This document shows, one piece after another, positions 9,377-18,432 of a stretch of DNA of 64,000 bases (within the stretch, counting starts at the first letter, position 1; the number at the start of each line of letters is the position of its first letter). The position numbers and the translations under genes are program-made. The notes under the pieces were generated by a model, which made no database searches, had not been told where the DNA came from, and worked only from the letters and a program-made list of their open reading frames with translations. The stretch is from Methylomonas sp. (GTDB lineage: Bacteria; Pseudomonadota; Gammaproteobacteria; Methylococcales; Methylomonadaceae): the NCBI GenBank assembly GCA_002928965.1, contig PERU01000001.1, positions 310,001 through 374,000 of the forward strand. The letters run 5' to 3'.

Positions 9377-10471
9377 ATGATCAAACGTATTGTTGTCGTT
9401 CTTTTCCTGACCTTATTAGTTCTGGGGGGATTGTTCGGATTTAAGTTTTACCAAATTCAACAGGCCATTAACCAGATAAAACCACCACCTCCGGCTATGG
9501 TTGCTGCTGCCACGGTTAAATCTGAAAATTGGTCAACTTCCTTAATCAGTGTTGGAAGCTTTACCCCGGTTGCGGGTGTTTACGTCAGCAATGAAGTGGC
9601 CGGTAAAATCAAAGCCCTGCATTTTCATTCAGGACAATCCATTAAAGCCGGTGATTTGTTGCTCGAATTGGATAGCGATACCGATCAAGCAGAATTGGCA
9701 GGTCTGCAAGCTGAACTGCAATTGGCAAAATCACGCTTGCAACGCAGTGAGCAAATGATTCAAAAAAAGTTTGTGTCGCAGGCGGACTACGATCAGCACA
9801 CTGCGCTTTTGGAACAAGCAGCGGCAGCAGTACACGCTAAAAGAACACGTATCGATAAGAAAATGATCCGGGCACCATTTGCCGGAGAGTTGGGGATTCG
9901 CGAGGTGAATTTAGGTCAATATTTAGCAGAGGGTGCTGCTATCGTAAGTTTGCAGCAACTCGACCCCATTCATCTGGATTTTACCTTGCCAGAGCGCTAT
10001 GTCAGTCAATTGGCGGTGAATCAAATTATTACTGCCACCGTGCAAGCGTATCCAAATCGGGAATTCAGAGGCAAAATCGTCGCCCTTAACCCCTCTGTTG
10101 AACAGGATACGCGTGCATTAAAAGTACGGGCTAAATTAGACAACAAAGATAAAGCGCTGCGCCCGGGTATGTTTGCACAAGTGCACATTAAATCAGGTAA
10201 CCCGCTAACAGTTCTAACTCTGCCTGATACGGCTATTACCTATAACCCTTATGGCAATTCCGTGTTTTTGATTCAGCAAACCGATAATCAATTCACTGTG
10301 CAAAGTCGGCAGATTGAAACCGGTCAAACCCGCGACGGGCGTGTCGAAATTGTTGGCGGTTTGCAACTTGGAGACCGAGTGGTCAGCGCAGGACAAGTCA
10401 AATTGCGTAATGGCATGCCCGTCAACATTGACGGGCAACCTGCACCCGGCGAACGGGAGACCGGCCAGTGA
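9377..10471 (+). CDS. RND efflux system periplasmic adaptor (MFP) subunit
   Basis: A 364-residue membrane-fusion protein that links the inner-membrane RND pump to an outer-membrane channel. It has one N-terminal membrane anchor (IVVVLFLTLLVLGGLFGF), a lipoyl/biotinyl-like half-motif (GQSIKAGDLLLELDS), a coiled-coil hairpin around residues 90-150, and RAPFAGELGIREVNLGQYL leading into the beta-barrel. I chose ATG at 9377; earlier in-frame codons overlap the preceding esterase and precede the anchor without family similarity. Its stop overlaps the GTG start of the pump (GTGA). No outer-membrane factor or regulator is adjacent. The substrate is unknown. Confidence 0.9.
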   Translation: MIKRIVVVLFLTLLVLGGLFGFKFYQIQQAINQIKPPPPAMVAAATVKSENWSTSLISVGSFTPVAGVYVSNEVAGKIKALHFHSGQSIKAGDLLLELDSDTDQAELAGLQAELQLAKSRLQRSEQMIQKKFVSQADYDQHTALLEQAAAAVHAKRTRIDKKMIRAPFAGELGIREVNLGQYLAEGAAIVSLQQLDPIHLDFTLPERYVSQLAVNQIITATVQAYPNREFRGKIVALNPSVEQDTRALKVRAKLDNKDKALRPGMFAQVHIKSGNPLTVLTLPDTAITYNPYGNSVFLIQQTDNQFTVQSRQIETGQTRDGRVEIVGGLQLGDRVVSAGQVKLRNGMPVNIDGQPAPGERETGQ

Positions 10472-13400
10472 AGTTTACGGATTTATTTATCCGGCGTCCG
10501 GTATTGGCCAGTGTTATCAGTTTATTGATTCTGGTATTGGGACTAAGAGCTATTGCCGCATTGGATCTAAGGCAATATCCTGAAACTGAGAATACCGTGG
10601 TCACAGTCAGTACCAGTTATCCTGGAGCCAATAGTGAATTGATCAAAGGCTTCATCACCAACCCGTTGCAACAGGCCATTGCTGAAGCGGATGGTATTGA
10701 TTATTTATCCTCCAGCAGTCGGCAGGGCAGTTCGGTCATAGAAGCGCATATGCGCTTGAATTACGATCCTAATGCCGCGGTAGCGGAAATTCAGGCCAAA
10801 GTTGCCAGTCAGCGTAACGTTTTACCGGCTGAAGCGGAAGACCCGGTGATCACTTCTCAAACCGGCGAAGCCACGGCCTTGATGTATGTAGCTTTGTATA
10901 GCGACACTTTGGCCGCCGCTCAATTGAGCGATTACATCCTGCGGGTGGTGCAACCCAAAATCCAGGCGGTGTCCGGGGTTGGTAAAGCTAAGGTATTGGG
11001 TAATAAAACCTTTGCGATGCGCATATGGCTAGATCCGCAACGTATGTCAGCATTGGGTGTTACCGCTACGGATGTCACTGAGGTGTTGAGGGCAAACAAT
11101 TACTTGTCCGGGGTCGGTGGAACGAAAGGAAATTTCGTAAAAATCGATTTACGGGCCACAACCGATGCGGTCAACGAGCAGCAATTTCGACAACTGGTGG
11201 TCAGCAATCGTAACGGCACTTTAGTCAGGTTGGAAGATATTGCCGACACGGAGTTAGGTAGTGAAGACTACGATTCGGTGAATTGGTATAAAGGCAAAAT
11301 GGCTATATTTGTGGGGATTGAGCAAGCGCCGGGTGCCAATCCACTAACAGTGGCTAAAGCCGTCAAACTGGAGTTGAAGGAAATTGAACGGGATCTGCCG
11401 GATGCCATGCGAATATTATTACCTTATGATGCCAGTCAATTCATTGAAGATTCAATCAATGAAGTGTTCAGTACTTTGATAGAGGCTGTAATCATTGTTT
11501 TGGTGGTGATTTTCTTATCCTTGGGTTCATTGCGTGCCGCCCTGGTGCCGGCCATTACAGTGCCGTTGTCCTTGATCGGCGGGGCTTTTTTGATGCTGGT
11601 CATGGGATTTTCCATCAATTTATTGACCATGCTGGCTCTGGTTCTGGCGATAGGATTGGTGGTGGATGATGCCATTGTAATGGTGGAAAACATCCATCGG
11701 CATATCGAAGCCGGACAACCCCGCATGCAGGCAGCCATTTTGGGTGCGCGTGAACTTGGTCTGCCGATTATCGCCATGACCACTACCCTGATTGCCGTGT
11801 ACGCACCGATTGGCTTTATGGGTGGTTTGGTCGGTACCTTGTTTACCGAGTTTGCGTTTTCTTTGGCTGGCGCTGTCCTTATATCCGGCGTGGTAGCATT
11901 GACCTTATCGCCGATGATGAGTAGCCGGTTTTTAAAGGAGGCCGGTCATCCAGGACGATTTGAATTGGCTGTCGAGCATTTTTTTGACGGTTTGGCCGGG
12001 TTGTATCAACGCCTGTTACATAAAATTTTAGAGTTTCCCGGGAGTGTCGGACTGTTTGCACTGTTAGTGCTGGTGAGCATCTATTTCATGTTCATGTTCA
12101 CCAATAAAGAATTGGCACCCACCGAAGACCAAAGCATTTTGTTTACCATTGCCACCGGTCCGCAGACAGCAACCCTGCATTACAATGAAACTTACTCACG
12201 CGAGCTGATCAAGCAATTCGAAAGTATTCCTGAATATAAGGAAAGCTTCTTGATCATGGGTTTTGGCGGTGACACCAATACAGTATTCAGCGGCTTCAAA
12301 ATGCCGTCCACCTTTGACCGTAAACGTTCGCAAACCGACATACAACCGGAATTGCAGGCCAAAGTAGGCCAGATTGCCGGCTTTCAAACTGCCGTGATTC
12401 CAAGGCCGAGTTTGCCGGGTTCGGGGGGCGGTTTACCTTTGCAGTTTGTGATGGTCACCGATGCGGATTACACCGCACTTGATCAAGTCTCCGACCAACT
12501 GCTGGACAAAGCCATGCAAAGCGGCAAATTTGCGTTTTTATCCAAAGATGTCAATTTCAATCGTCCGCAAACAACTTTGGTGATTGATCGTGACCGGGCT
12601 GCGGATTTGGGTATCAATATGCAGGATATTGGTAATAATCTGGCGGCTCTGCTGGGGGGGCAGTATGTCAATCGATTTAGCTTACAAGGCCGTAGTTACA
12701 AGGTCATTCCACAGGTGGATGATTTGGCGCGGATGGATCTGAGTAAGCTGGATCATTATTATTTGCGGACCGCATCGGGTGGTCAGGTGCCGATGTCGTC
12801 ATTGATCAAGTTTGAGCATAGCGTAGAACCGGGTAAGCGAACCCAGTTTCAACAATTGAATAGCTTGACCATCAACGGCCTTATGCTGCCCGGTGTCGGT
12901 TTGGGCGATGCTATGGCTTATATGGAAAACATTTCGGCTGAAATTTTCCCGCGTGGCTTCAGTTTTGATTATACCGGTGCCTCCAGGCAGTATGCACAGC
13001 AGGGCAGTGCGTTGATTCTGACCTTTTTTATGGCGCTGTTAGTGATCTATCTGGTGCTGGCTGCACAATTTGAGAGTTGGCGAGATCCGTTGATAATTCT
13101 GATTTCAGTGCCGCTGTCAATTGCCAGTGCGCTGGCCTTCATGATGCTGGGTTTTGCCACAGTGAATATCTACACGCAGGTGGGGTTGATTACCTTAATC
13201 GGCTTGGTGTCCAAAAATGGTATCTTGATCGTCGAATTTGCCAACCAGTTACAGATTGAAAAAGGTCTGGACAAGTTCAATGCGGTTGAGCAGGCCGCTA
13301 CTATCCGTTTGCGACCCATTTTGATGACCACGGTGTCCATGATTGTGGCAATGGTGCCGTTGTTAATGGCTTCTGGTCCTGGGGCGGCCAGTCGTTTTGA

Positions 13401-13530
13401 CATTGGTTTGGTCATCGCCAGTGGTTTAGGTATCGGCACTTTATTTACCTTGTTTGTGGTGCCGGCGTTTTATTTACTGTTGGCCAGAGAGCATCAACAA
13501 AACACGGTTGAACTCAATTTTGCCGAATAA
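10468..13530 (+). CDS. RND multidrug efflux permease (MexF/AcrB-like, HAE1 family)
   Basis: A 1020-residue inner-membrane proton antiporter. It opens with FTDLFIRRPVLASVISLLILVLG (first transmembrane segment), then a large periplasmic loop beginning YPETENTVVTVSTSYPGA, then a block of membrane helices containing the proton-relay pair of aspartates in VLAIGLVVDDAIVMVENIHRH. A second periplasmic loop and second helix bundle follow, ending in GLVSKNGILIVEFANQ and RLRPILMTTVSMI. Length is normal for drug-type RND pumps. The GTG start overlaps the adaptor stop, so the two are coupled. No sequence feature fixes the substrate. Confidence 0.92.
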   Translation: MKFTDLFIRRPVLASVISLLILVLGLRAIAALDLRQYPETENTVVTVSTSYPGANSELIKGFITNPLQQAIAEADGIDYLSSSSRQGSSVIEAHMRLNYDPNAAVAEIQAKVASQRNVLPAEAEDPVITSQTGEATALMYVALYSDTLAAAQLSDYILRVVQPKIQAVSGVGKAKVLGNKTFAMRIWLDPQRMSALGVTATDVTEVLRANNYLSGVGGTKGNFVKIDLRATTDAVNEQQFRQLVVSNRNGTLVRLEDIADTELGSEDYDSVNWYKGKMAIFVGIEQAPGANPLTVAKAVKLELKEIERDLPDAMRILLPYDASQFIEDSINEVFSTLIEAVIIVLVVIFLSLGSLRAALVPAITVPLSLIGGAFLMLVMGFSINLLTMLALVLAIGLVVDDAIVMVENIHRHIEAGQPRMQAAILGARELGLPIIAMTTTLIAVYAPIGFMGGLVGTLFTEFAFSLAGAVLISGVVALTLSPMMSSRFLKEAGHPGRFELAVEHFFDGLAGLYQRLLHKILEFPGSVGLFALLVLVSIYFMFMFTNKELAPTEDQSILFTIATGPQTATLHYNETYSRELIKQFESIPEYKESFLIMGFGGDTNTVFSGFKMPSTFDRKRSQTDIQPELQAKVGQIAGFQTAVIPRPSLPGSGGGLPLQFVMVTDADYTALDQVSDQLLDKAMQSGKFAFLSKDVNFNRPQTTLVIDRDRAADLGINMQDIGNNLAALLGGQYVNRFSLQGRSYKVIPQVDDLARMDLSKLDHYYLRTASGGQVPMSSLIKFEHSVEPGKRTQFQQLNSLTINGLMLPGVGLGDAMAYMENISAEIFPRGFSFDYTGASRQYAQQGSALILTFFMALLVIYLVLAAQFESWRDPLIILISVPLSIASALAFMMLGFATVNIYTQVGLITLIGLVSKNGILIVEFANQLQIEKGLDKFNAVEQAATIRLRPILMTTVSMIVAMVPLLMASGPGAASRFDIGLVIASGLGIGTLFTLFVVPAFYLLLAREHQQNTVELNFAE

Positions 13531-13753
13531 GCCGCTAAGCATGCTATGTGATCCGGGTGTCGCGTTTAGTTTAATTACTATTAAAATAGTTAATAATCCA
13601 GTATGATGTTGTTTTAATGGTTATTGCTGTGGCGCTTATTTGACACAATGAGCTGTTGGCTTATTGCGTTTAAGAATTTGCTGCCAGATTATTCAGTTGA
13701 GTGGATGTCCATTTCCAATATCCAAGTTTTTTACTTTAGATTGGAGCTCCATC

Positions 13754-14017
13754 ATGATGACACTGGTTGTAAGAGGCATTCCGCCCAATGCTACAGAATC
13801 TGGCTTGCATGATTTGTTTGCTGCCTATGGTCGAGTGTTTGGTATGAAAGTCAATCAGGATTTCTTTACCGGTCAATTACGTGGCTTTGCAACAGTGGAT
13901 ATGGAAGGACATGAAGCGCGGGCAGCCATTGCGGCTTTAAACGGGCGCGATTTTCTAGGCAAAACCATCTATGTAGATGTTGACAAAGGCATAAAGGGCA
14001 AACGAGGTCGGCGTTAA
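13754..14017 (+). CDS. single-RRM RNA-binding protein
   Basis: An 87-residue protein consisting of one RNA recognition motif: RNP2-like LVVRGI near residue 4, RNP1-like RGFATVDM near 42, and a basic tail (GIKGKRGRR). Such short RRM proteins occur in cyanobacteria and several proteobacteria and are often induced by cold, but the bacterial role is mostly unknown. ATG at 13754 is preceded by GGAG at 13743-13746, which decides this start over an earlier in-frame ATG at 13664 with no similarity. It stands alone, with 223 bases upstream and 137 downstream. Confidence 0.85.
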   Translation: MMTLVVRGIPPNATESGLHDLFAAYGRVFGMKVNQDFFTGQLRGFATVDMEGHEARAAIAALNGRDFLGKTIYVDVDKGIKGKRGRR

Positions 14018-14154
14018 TCAACTGCTGATTTTGAGCAGATTTTGATTTTTCATGACACTCACTTTACCGGTTTAATAGTAATTTGTTGTCAGCGAATGTG
14101 TATGAAAATAGTCGTAATAATTTTCCATCATTACCAGTTCGTTAAAACATCAGA

Positions 14155-14883
14155 ATGACTGAAATCAGCTTGCCTACCTTGGGCGCACGGGTCAGATTTT
14201 ATCGTGAGCGCTTGGGCTTGAGTCAGGATGAATTGGCCCTGAGCGTGGGCGCAGCGCAACAAACCATCCAAAGTCTTGAATCCGGCAAAATCCGCAAAAG
14301 TACTTTTTTGCCGCATATTGCCAAAGCACTTGGGGTTGACCTTGATTATCTGTTATTTGGCAGAGACCAAACTGTGGTCTCTGCCGCCCAGCCTATTATT
14401 ATGGCAACTGCGCGTCGAGTGCCGTTATTTACCACCTGCGATTGTGATTCGGTATTGGCCTTTCTTCAAGATCAGGCTGTTGAATCGCCTAGTGGCAAAT
14501 GGGTGTACATGGATTATTCATTACCATTTGCCGGCTCTGGGACTCGCCTGTTTGGCTTGAAACTGACGCTAAGTGACGACGCTTTTCAGCCGGAGTTTCG
14601 TCCTGGGGATCAATTGGTGATTGATCCCGATGCCATGGTTCAGCCTAGTGATCCGGTGGTTGTTTACAAATCAGGCACCGAACGGCTGGATCTAAAACGC
14701 TATCGGGTGCTGTCTCAATCGGCAGAAGGAATAGCCTATGAACTGACACCCATTCATCCGGATTTTCCCAGCTTCTCGGGCAAGGAACTTCTATCTATTC
14801 AAGTGTTAGGACTGGTGCTGCAAGTCCGACGGCCCGTATCGAGTCGGGTGCGTCTGGCGGTATTGGAAGAGCAATACCGTTAA
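14155..14883 (+). CDS. XRE-family regulator with degenerate S24/LexA-like domain
   Basis: A 242-residue cI-like protein. An N-terminal helix-turn-helix (VRFYRERLGLSQDELALSVGAAQQTIQSLESGKIRKS) spans about residues 13-65. The C-terminal half resembles the peptidase S24 fold (AFQPEFRPGDQLVIDPDA, then DPVVVYKSG and LDLKRY). In autocleaving members the serine sits in a GDSM-x-P motif; here the aligned stretch is DDAFQP, so alanine 143 replaces the serine, while a lysine (K181) remains near the expected general base. It should therefore be unable to self-cleave and may instead sense a ligand or only dimerise. No phage genes adjoin it. Confidence 0.82.
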   Translation: MTEISLPTLGARVRFYRERLGLSQDELALSVGAAQQTIQSLESGKIRKSTFLPHIAKALGVDLDYLLFGRDQTVVSAAQPIIMATARRVPLFTTCDCDSVLAFLQDQAVESPSGKWVYMDYSLPFAGSGTRLFGLKLTLSDDAFQPEFRPGDQLVIDPDAMVQPSDPVVVYKSGTERLDLKRYRVLSQSAEGIAYELTPIHPDFPSFSGKELLSIQVLGLVLQVRRPVSSRVRLAVLEEQYR

Positions 14884-14934
14884 TTTCTAAATGGCGGGCT
14901 CATCAATTTGTAATACTCAACAACTCACAAAGAA

Positions 14935-15276
14935 ATGACGAATTTACCGAATTGTCCGCAGTGCGGCTGTGAATACACCTATCAGGATGGCGGCATGTAT
15001 ATGTGTCCTGACTGTTCGTACGAATGGAGTATTGATGCTCAGATCGCGGGTAGCGATGATGAACGGGTTATCAAGGATGCCAATGGAAATGTGCTGCAAG
15101 ACGGTGATAGCATCAGCGTAATCAAGGATTTGAAAGTTAAAGGCACTTCCTTGGTGGTTAAAGTAGGCACGAAAGTCAAAAATATCCGTCTGGTAAATGG
15201 CGATCATGATATTGATTGTAAAATCGATGGTATCGGAGCTATGAAGTTAAAGTCGGAGTTTGTTAAAAAAGTCTAG
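14935..15276 (+). CDS. yjdM: PhnA/YjdM-family zinc-ribbon protein
   Basis: A 113-residue protein with an N-terminal zinc ribbon, [21 protein letters not shown] (two CxxC pairs), and the PhnA-type C-terminal domain ([26 protein letters not shown]). The E. coli homologue was named for alkylphosphonate use but is not part of the C-P lyase, and its role is unclear. Length and both domains are complete. It begins 51 bases after the XRE gene and is followed by about 110 bases without a gene before queA. Confidence 0.9.
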   Translation: MTNLPNCPQCGCEYTYQDGGMYMCPDCSYEWSIDAQIAGSDDERVIKDANGNVLQDGDSISVIKDLKVKGTSLVVKVGTKVKNIRLVNGDHDIDCKIDGIGAMKLKSEFVKKV

Positions 15277-15389
15277 CGAGCGTTTTACCCAAATAATCCT
15301 AGCTTTTTTGCGTTCTAGCGAATTAATATTTGCCGCGATTACTAACAGTTTAACAGTGGGTTATGCCTGATATTTCTCCAAGTCATTGT

Positions 15390-16409
15390 ATGAAAAAAAG
15401 CGATTTTAACTATCATTTACCGCCTGAGCTGATTGCGCAAAAACCTTTGCCACAAAGAAGCGCCAGCCGCTTATTGCAAATCAACAAACAAACCGGGTCA
15501 CTAACGGATGCCCAATTTATTGATTTTATAGAGATGCTGCAGCCGAAGGACTTAGTGGTGTTTAACGATACCAAAGTGATTCCTGCGCGTTTGTTTGCTA
15601 CCAAAGCCAGTGGCGGCAAGGCGGAAATTCTGATTGAGCGAATCGAAAATCAGCAACAGGCCCTGGCGCATGTGCGAGCCAGCAAATCACCTAAAACCGA
15701 TACATTACTGCATTTACAAGACGGCACTGTTTGCAGGATTTTGGGGCGAGAGCATGATTTGTTCCGGCTGCAGTTTGAAACAGATAAGGATGTACTGTCA
15801 GTATTGACCGAGATTGGGCATATGCCATTACCGCCATATATCGATAGACAGGATGATGACGAGGATCTGGAACGCTACCAGACAGTTTTTGCCAAGCAAG
15901 TTGGTGCTGTGGCCGCACCTACAGCAGGGCTGCATTTTGATGAACATACCATGCAGCTATTGGAGCAAAAAAACATATCGCGCAGCTTTATAACCCTGCA
16001 CGTCGGCAGCGGTACTTTTCAGCCCGTTCGAGTGGACGATTTAACCCAACATGTCATGCATAGTGAGTATTTTCATGTGTCTGATTCTTGTGTCGAAATG
16101 GTACGAAACACCAAAGCCAATGGTGGTCGGGTAGTGGCGATAGGCACAACAGCTGTCAGAGCACTGGAGTCGGCATCTGCATCGGGTGAGTTGCAGTCCG
16201 GGTGTGGTGATACCGAGCTATTCATTACTCCGGGGTATCGGTTTAAAACAGTTGATGCCATGCTGACCAACTTTCATTTGCCGGAATCGACTTTGTTGAT
16301 GTTGATTTCCGCATTCGCCGGCTACGATTTGGTCATGAATGCTTATCAGCACGCCGTTGAGCAGCGCTATCGATTCTTCAGTTATGGCGATGCCATGGCA
16401 ATCTTCTAA
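15390..16409 (+). CDS. queA: S-adenosylmethionine:tRNA ribosyltransferase-isomerase
   Basis: A 339-residue QueA, which transfers the ribosyl part of AdoMet to preQ1 in tRNA to give epoxyqueuosine. Signatures are FNYHLPPELIAQKPL near the start, DLVVFNDTKVIPARL, GAVAAPTAGLHFDE, VGSGTFQPV and LTNFHLPESTLLMLISAFAG near the end. I chose the ATG at 15390, where family similarity begins; an ATG at 15363 would add nine unrelated residues. tgt, the usual partner, is not in the window downstream, so the queuosine genes are not clustered here. Confidence 0.95.
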   Translation: MKKSDFNYHLPPELIAQKPLPQRSASRLLQINKQTGSLTDAQFIDFIEMLQPKDLVVFNDTKVIPARLFATKASGGKAEILIERIENQQQALAHVRASKSPKTDTLLHLQDGTVCRILGREHDLFRLQFETDKDVLSVLTEIGHMPLPPYIDRQDDDEDLERYQTVFAKQVGAVAAPTAGLHFDEHTMQLLEQKNISRSFITLHVGSGTFQPVRVDDLTQHVMHSEYFHVSDSCVEMVRNTKANGGRVVAIGTTAVRALESASASGELQSGCGDTELFITPGYRFKTVDAMLTNFHLPESTLLMLISAFAGYDLVMNAYQHAVEQRYRFFSYGDAMAIF

Positions 16410-16462
16410 ACGGATTGCAGTTTAAATAATCCTTTATTGTTTCAATCTTGATTGTATACGCC

Positions 16463-17053
16463 ATGATTACCAAACCCGCCATCACTGCTGAAAAAATCCA
16501 CGACATTATTCAAAACCGTTGGAGTCCTCGGGCATTCGATGCCTCTAAAACCATTACCGAGGATGTTTTACACGCCCTTTTGGAAGCGGCACGTTGGGCG
16601 CCTTCTTGCATGAACGAACAGCCTTGGCGTTTTCTGGTGTGCAACAAAGCTCAAAATGAGGCGTCATGGGAGAGTTTATTGGGCTGTTTGGCTGAAAAAA
16701 ATCAGCAATGGGCCATGAATGCCCCTCTTTTGTTAATGGCTGTTGCCATGAACACGTTTAACCAGAATCAAAAACCCAATCGCTGGGCTGCATATGACAC
16801 GGGCGCTGCCAGTTTAAATTTATGTTTGCAGGCGACTGCGATGGGACTGGTGACGCACCAGATGGGTGGTTTTGATACCGACCAATGTATTCAGCGATTC
16901 AATCTGCCTGATGGATGCACGCCACTATCTGTAATAGCTGTAGGTTATCAGTCTGATATTGATTGTTTGAACGATGAGTTCAAACAAAGGGAATTAGCCG
17001 AACGTTCACGTGCCGCGCTCACAGAGCGGTTTTATTTTGGGTGTTGGGGTTAG
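16463..17053 (+). CDS. nitroreductase-family flavoprotein
   Basis: A 196-residue FMN-dependent nitroreductase-like protein. The RWSPRAFD motif at the N-terminus, EAARWAPSCMNEQPWRF with the flavin-contacting serine/asparagine region, and the AMGLVTHQMGGFD and VIAVGY strands are typical. Members reduce nitro groups, quinones or flavins with NAD(P)H, and the natural substrate here is not evident. ATG at 16463 is preferred to an in-frame TTG at 16448. The gene ends 34 bases before the lysozyme-inhibitor fusion gene. Confidence 0.87.
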   Translation: MITKPAITAEKIHDIIQNRWSPRAFDASKTITEDVLHALLEAARWAPSCMNEQPWRFLVCNKAQNEASWESLLGCLAEKNQQWAMNAPLLLMAVAMNTFNQNQKPNRWAAYDTGAASLNLCLQATAMGLVTHQMGGFDTDQCIQRFNLPDGCTPLSVIAVGYQSDIDCLNDEFKQRELAERSRAALTERFYFGCWG

Positions 17054-17087
17054 CCGCCGCTGCCAAGTCAAGTCTGAGGTATTGAAT

Positions 17088-17723
17088 ATGCGCAAGAAAA
17101 TCCATAAAAACATCCGCTTTCGATTGATCCAAACAGGTTTGCAGATGACTGGTTTTTGCTTGTCGGTTTTGCATACAGATTTGGCAATCGCCACAGAACC
17201 CGCATTTAATTGCAAAAAAGTGGCCGAGGGCAGCATCGAAGCGTTGGTTTGCCATGATGCGGAATTGGCAGCCCTGGATCGCCAGTTAGCAACGGTGTTT
17301 AAGCAAGCCGCTAAACTTGCCAGCAACGAACATCCGCCCGTGTTAAAAGCTGAGCAAAGAGGCTGGATCAAGGGACGTAATGATTGCTGGAAAAGTCCGG
17401 ACAACAGACAATGCGTCAAAGATGCTTATCTGCAACGCATTTCAGAATTGCAGGCTCGCTATCAATTGGTTGTGGGTACCGGACCCATTGTATTTGTCTG
17501 TAATGCCAATCCGGCTGATCAAGTGACGGTATCGTTTTTCCAAAGTGAATTACCTACTTTGATTGCCGAACGAGGCGACAGCGTGTCGTTAATGTATCAG
17601 CAACCCAGTGCCAGCGGCACCCGCTATCAAGGTCGCAACGAAACATTTTGGGAGCATCAGGGAGAGGCAATGATTACCTGGGGCTTTGACGCGCCGGAAA
17701 TGCATTGTCGACACACTGATTAA
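17088..17723 (+). CDS. LprI-MliC fusion, putative lysozyme inhibitor
   Basis: A 211-residue exported protein with two inhibitor domains in tandem. After an N-terminal signal-like segment (basic start, then TGLQMTGFCLSVLHTDLAIA), residues about 40-125 form a LprI/DUF1311-type domain with CKKV...CHD, EQRGWIKGRNDCW and QCVKDAYLQRI. Residues about 130-210 form a MliC-type domain: FVCN...VTVSFF, then GTRYQGRNETFWEHQGEAMITWG. MliC proteins block C-type lysozymes and LprI-type domains are linked to lysozyme resistance. There is no lipobox, so it is probably periplasmic rather than lipid-anchored. ATG at 17088 is chosen because it directly precedes the basic signal-peptide region. Confidence 0.8.
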   Translation: MRKKIHKNIRFRLIQTGLQMTGFCLSVLHTDLAIATEPAFNCKKVAEGSIEALVCHDAELAALDRQLATVFKQAAKLASNEHPPVLKAEQRGWIKGRNDCWKSPDNRQCVKDAYLQRISELQARYQLVVGTGPIVFVCNANPADQVTVSFFQSELPTLIAERGDSVSLMYQQPSASGTRYQGRNETFWEHQGEAMITWGFDAPEMHCRHTD

Positions 17724-17821
17724 AATGGCTAAAAGACATCAGGCAAGTTGACACTGCCTTTTACATCAACTTAGACTGCATTTGACAAGACATCACGCTA
17801 ACCAAAATACGGGGAACCAGT

Positions 17822-18343
17822 ATGGCCAGCAGCAATAATACACAGAGTAATCGGGCTGATAGCATCGGTGGCAATGATAGCCTTACAGTTGCAGGGACAC
17901 GAAATGCCAGTATTGGTAACAATGATAATTTATCAGTAGGTGTCGGGCGAAATGTCTCTGTGGGTAATAACGATACGCTTTCGGTAGGGTCAGGGCGTAA
18001 TGTCAATGTGGGAAACACTGATACGCTGAATGTGGGTGGAGGGCTTAATGTCAATGTTGGCAGCAATGCGAGTTTGACCGTCAATTTCAACCAAGCGGTG
18101 TCCATCGGTAAAGATTCTAAAGTAACAGTTGGTGCCAACGCGCAATACAAGGTGGCTAAAAACCTGCGCATAGAGGCGGGTGATTCAATTGAATTGGTGG
18201 TGGGTAGCGCTAAATTGATAATGAAAAAAGATGGTTCAATTATATTAAGCGGTCATGACATCACTATTAACGGCAGCGGTACTGTCAACGTTAAATCAAG
18301 CAAAAATATGGCGTTAAAGGGAAGTAAAATTTTACAGAACTAA
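17822..18343 (+). CDS. stand-alone gp5/VgrG-tail-like beta-helix repeat protein
   Basis: A 173-residue protein. Residues 14-109 are six imperfect 16-residue repeats of the type xIGxNxxLxVGxxxNV (for example SVGNNDTLSVGSGRNV, then NVGNTDTLNVGGGLNV). This resembles the triple-stranded beta-helix needle of T4 gp5 and the C-terminal part of VgrG (DUF2345-like). The C-terminal part (IEAGDSIELVVGSAKLIMKKDGSIILSGHDITINGSG) is also VgrG-tail-like. No OB or gp27 module, and no type VI secretion or phage tail gene, is adjacent. It could be an independent spike-like protein or a remnant of a vgrG gene. There is no signal peptide. Confidence 0.7.
   Translation: MASSNNTQSNRADSIGGNDSLTVAGTRNASIGNNDNLSVGVGRNVSVGNNDTLSVGSGRNVNVGNTDTLNVGGGLNVNVGSNASLTVNFNQAVSIGKDSKVTVGANAQYKVAKNLRIEAGDSIELVVGSAKLIMKKDGSIILSGHDITINGSGTVNVKSSKNMALKGSKILQN
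17861..18148 (+). repeat. six in-frame 48-bp coding repeats
   Basis: Six diverged 48-base units encode the 16-residue beta-helix repeats of the surrounding gene. Recurrent words such as GTGGGTAAYAAYGATA and GTAGGTGTCGGGCG mark the period. Divergence is high enough that slippage is unlikely to be frequent. Confidence 0.75.
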
Positions 18344-18432
18344 GCCCTAAGCTACTGTTTCGAAGAGATATTCAGGATGGCACTTGAGTGGGATTCTACT
18401 GTAGTGATGAACCAGATAATTTACAGTCGGAA

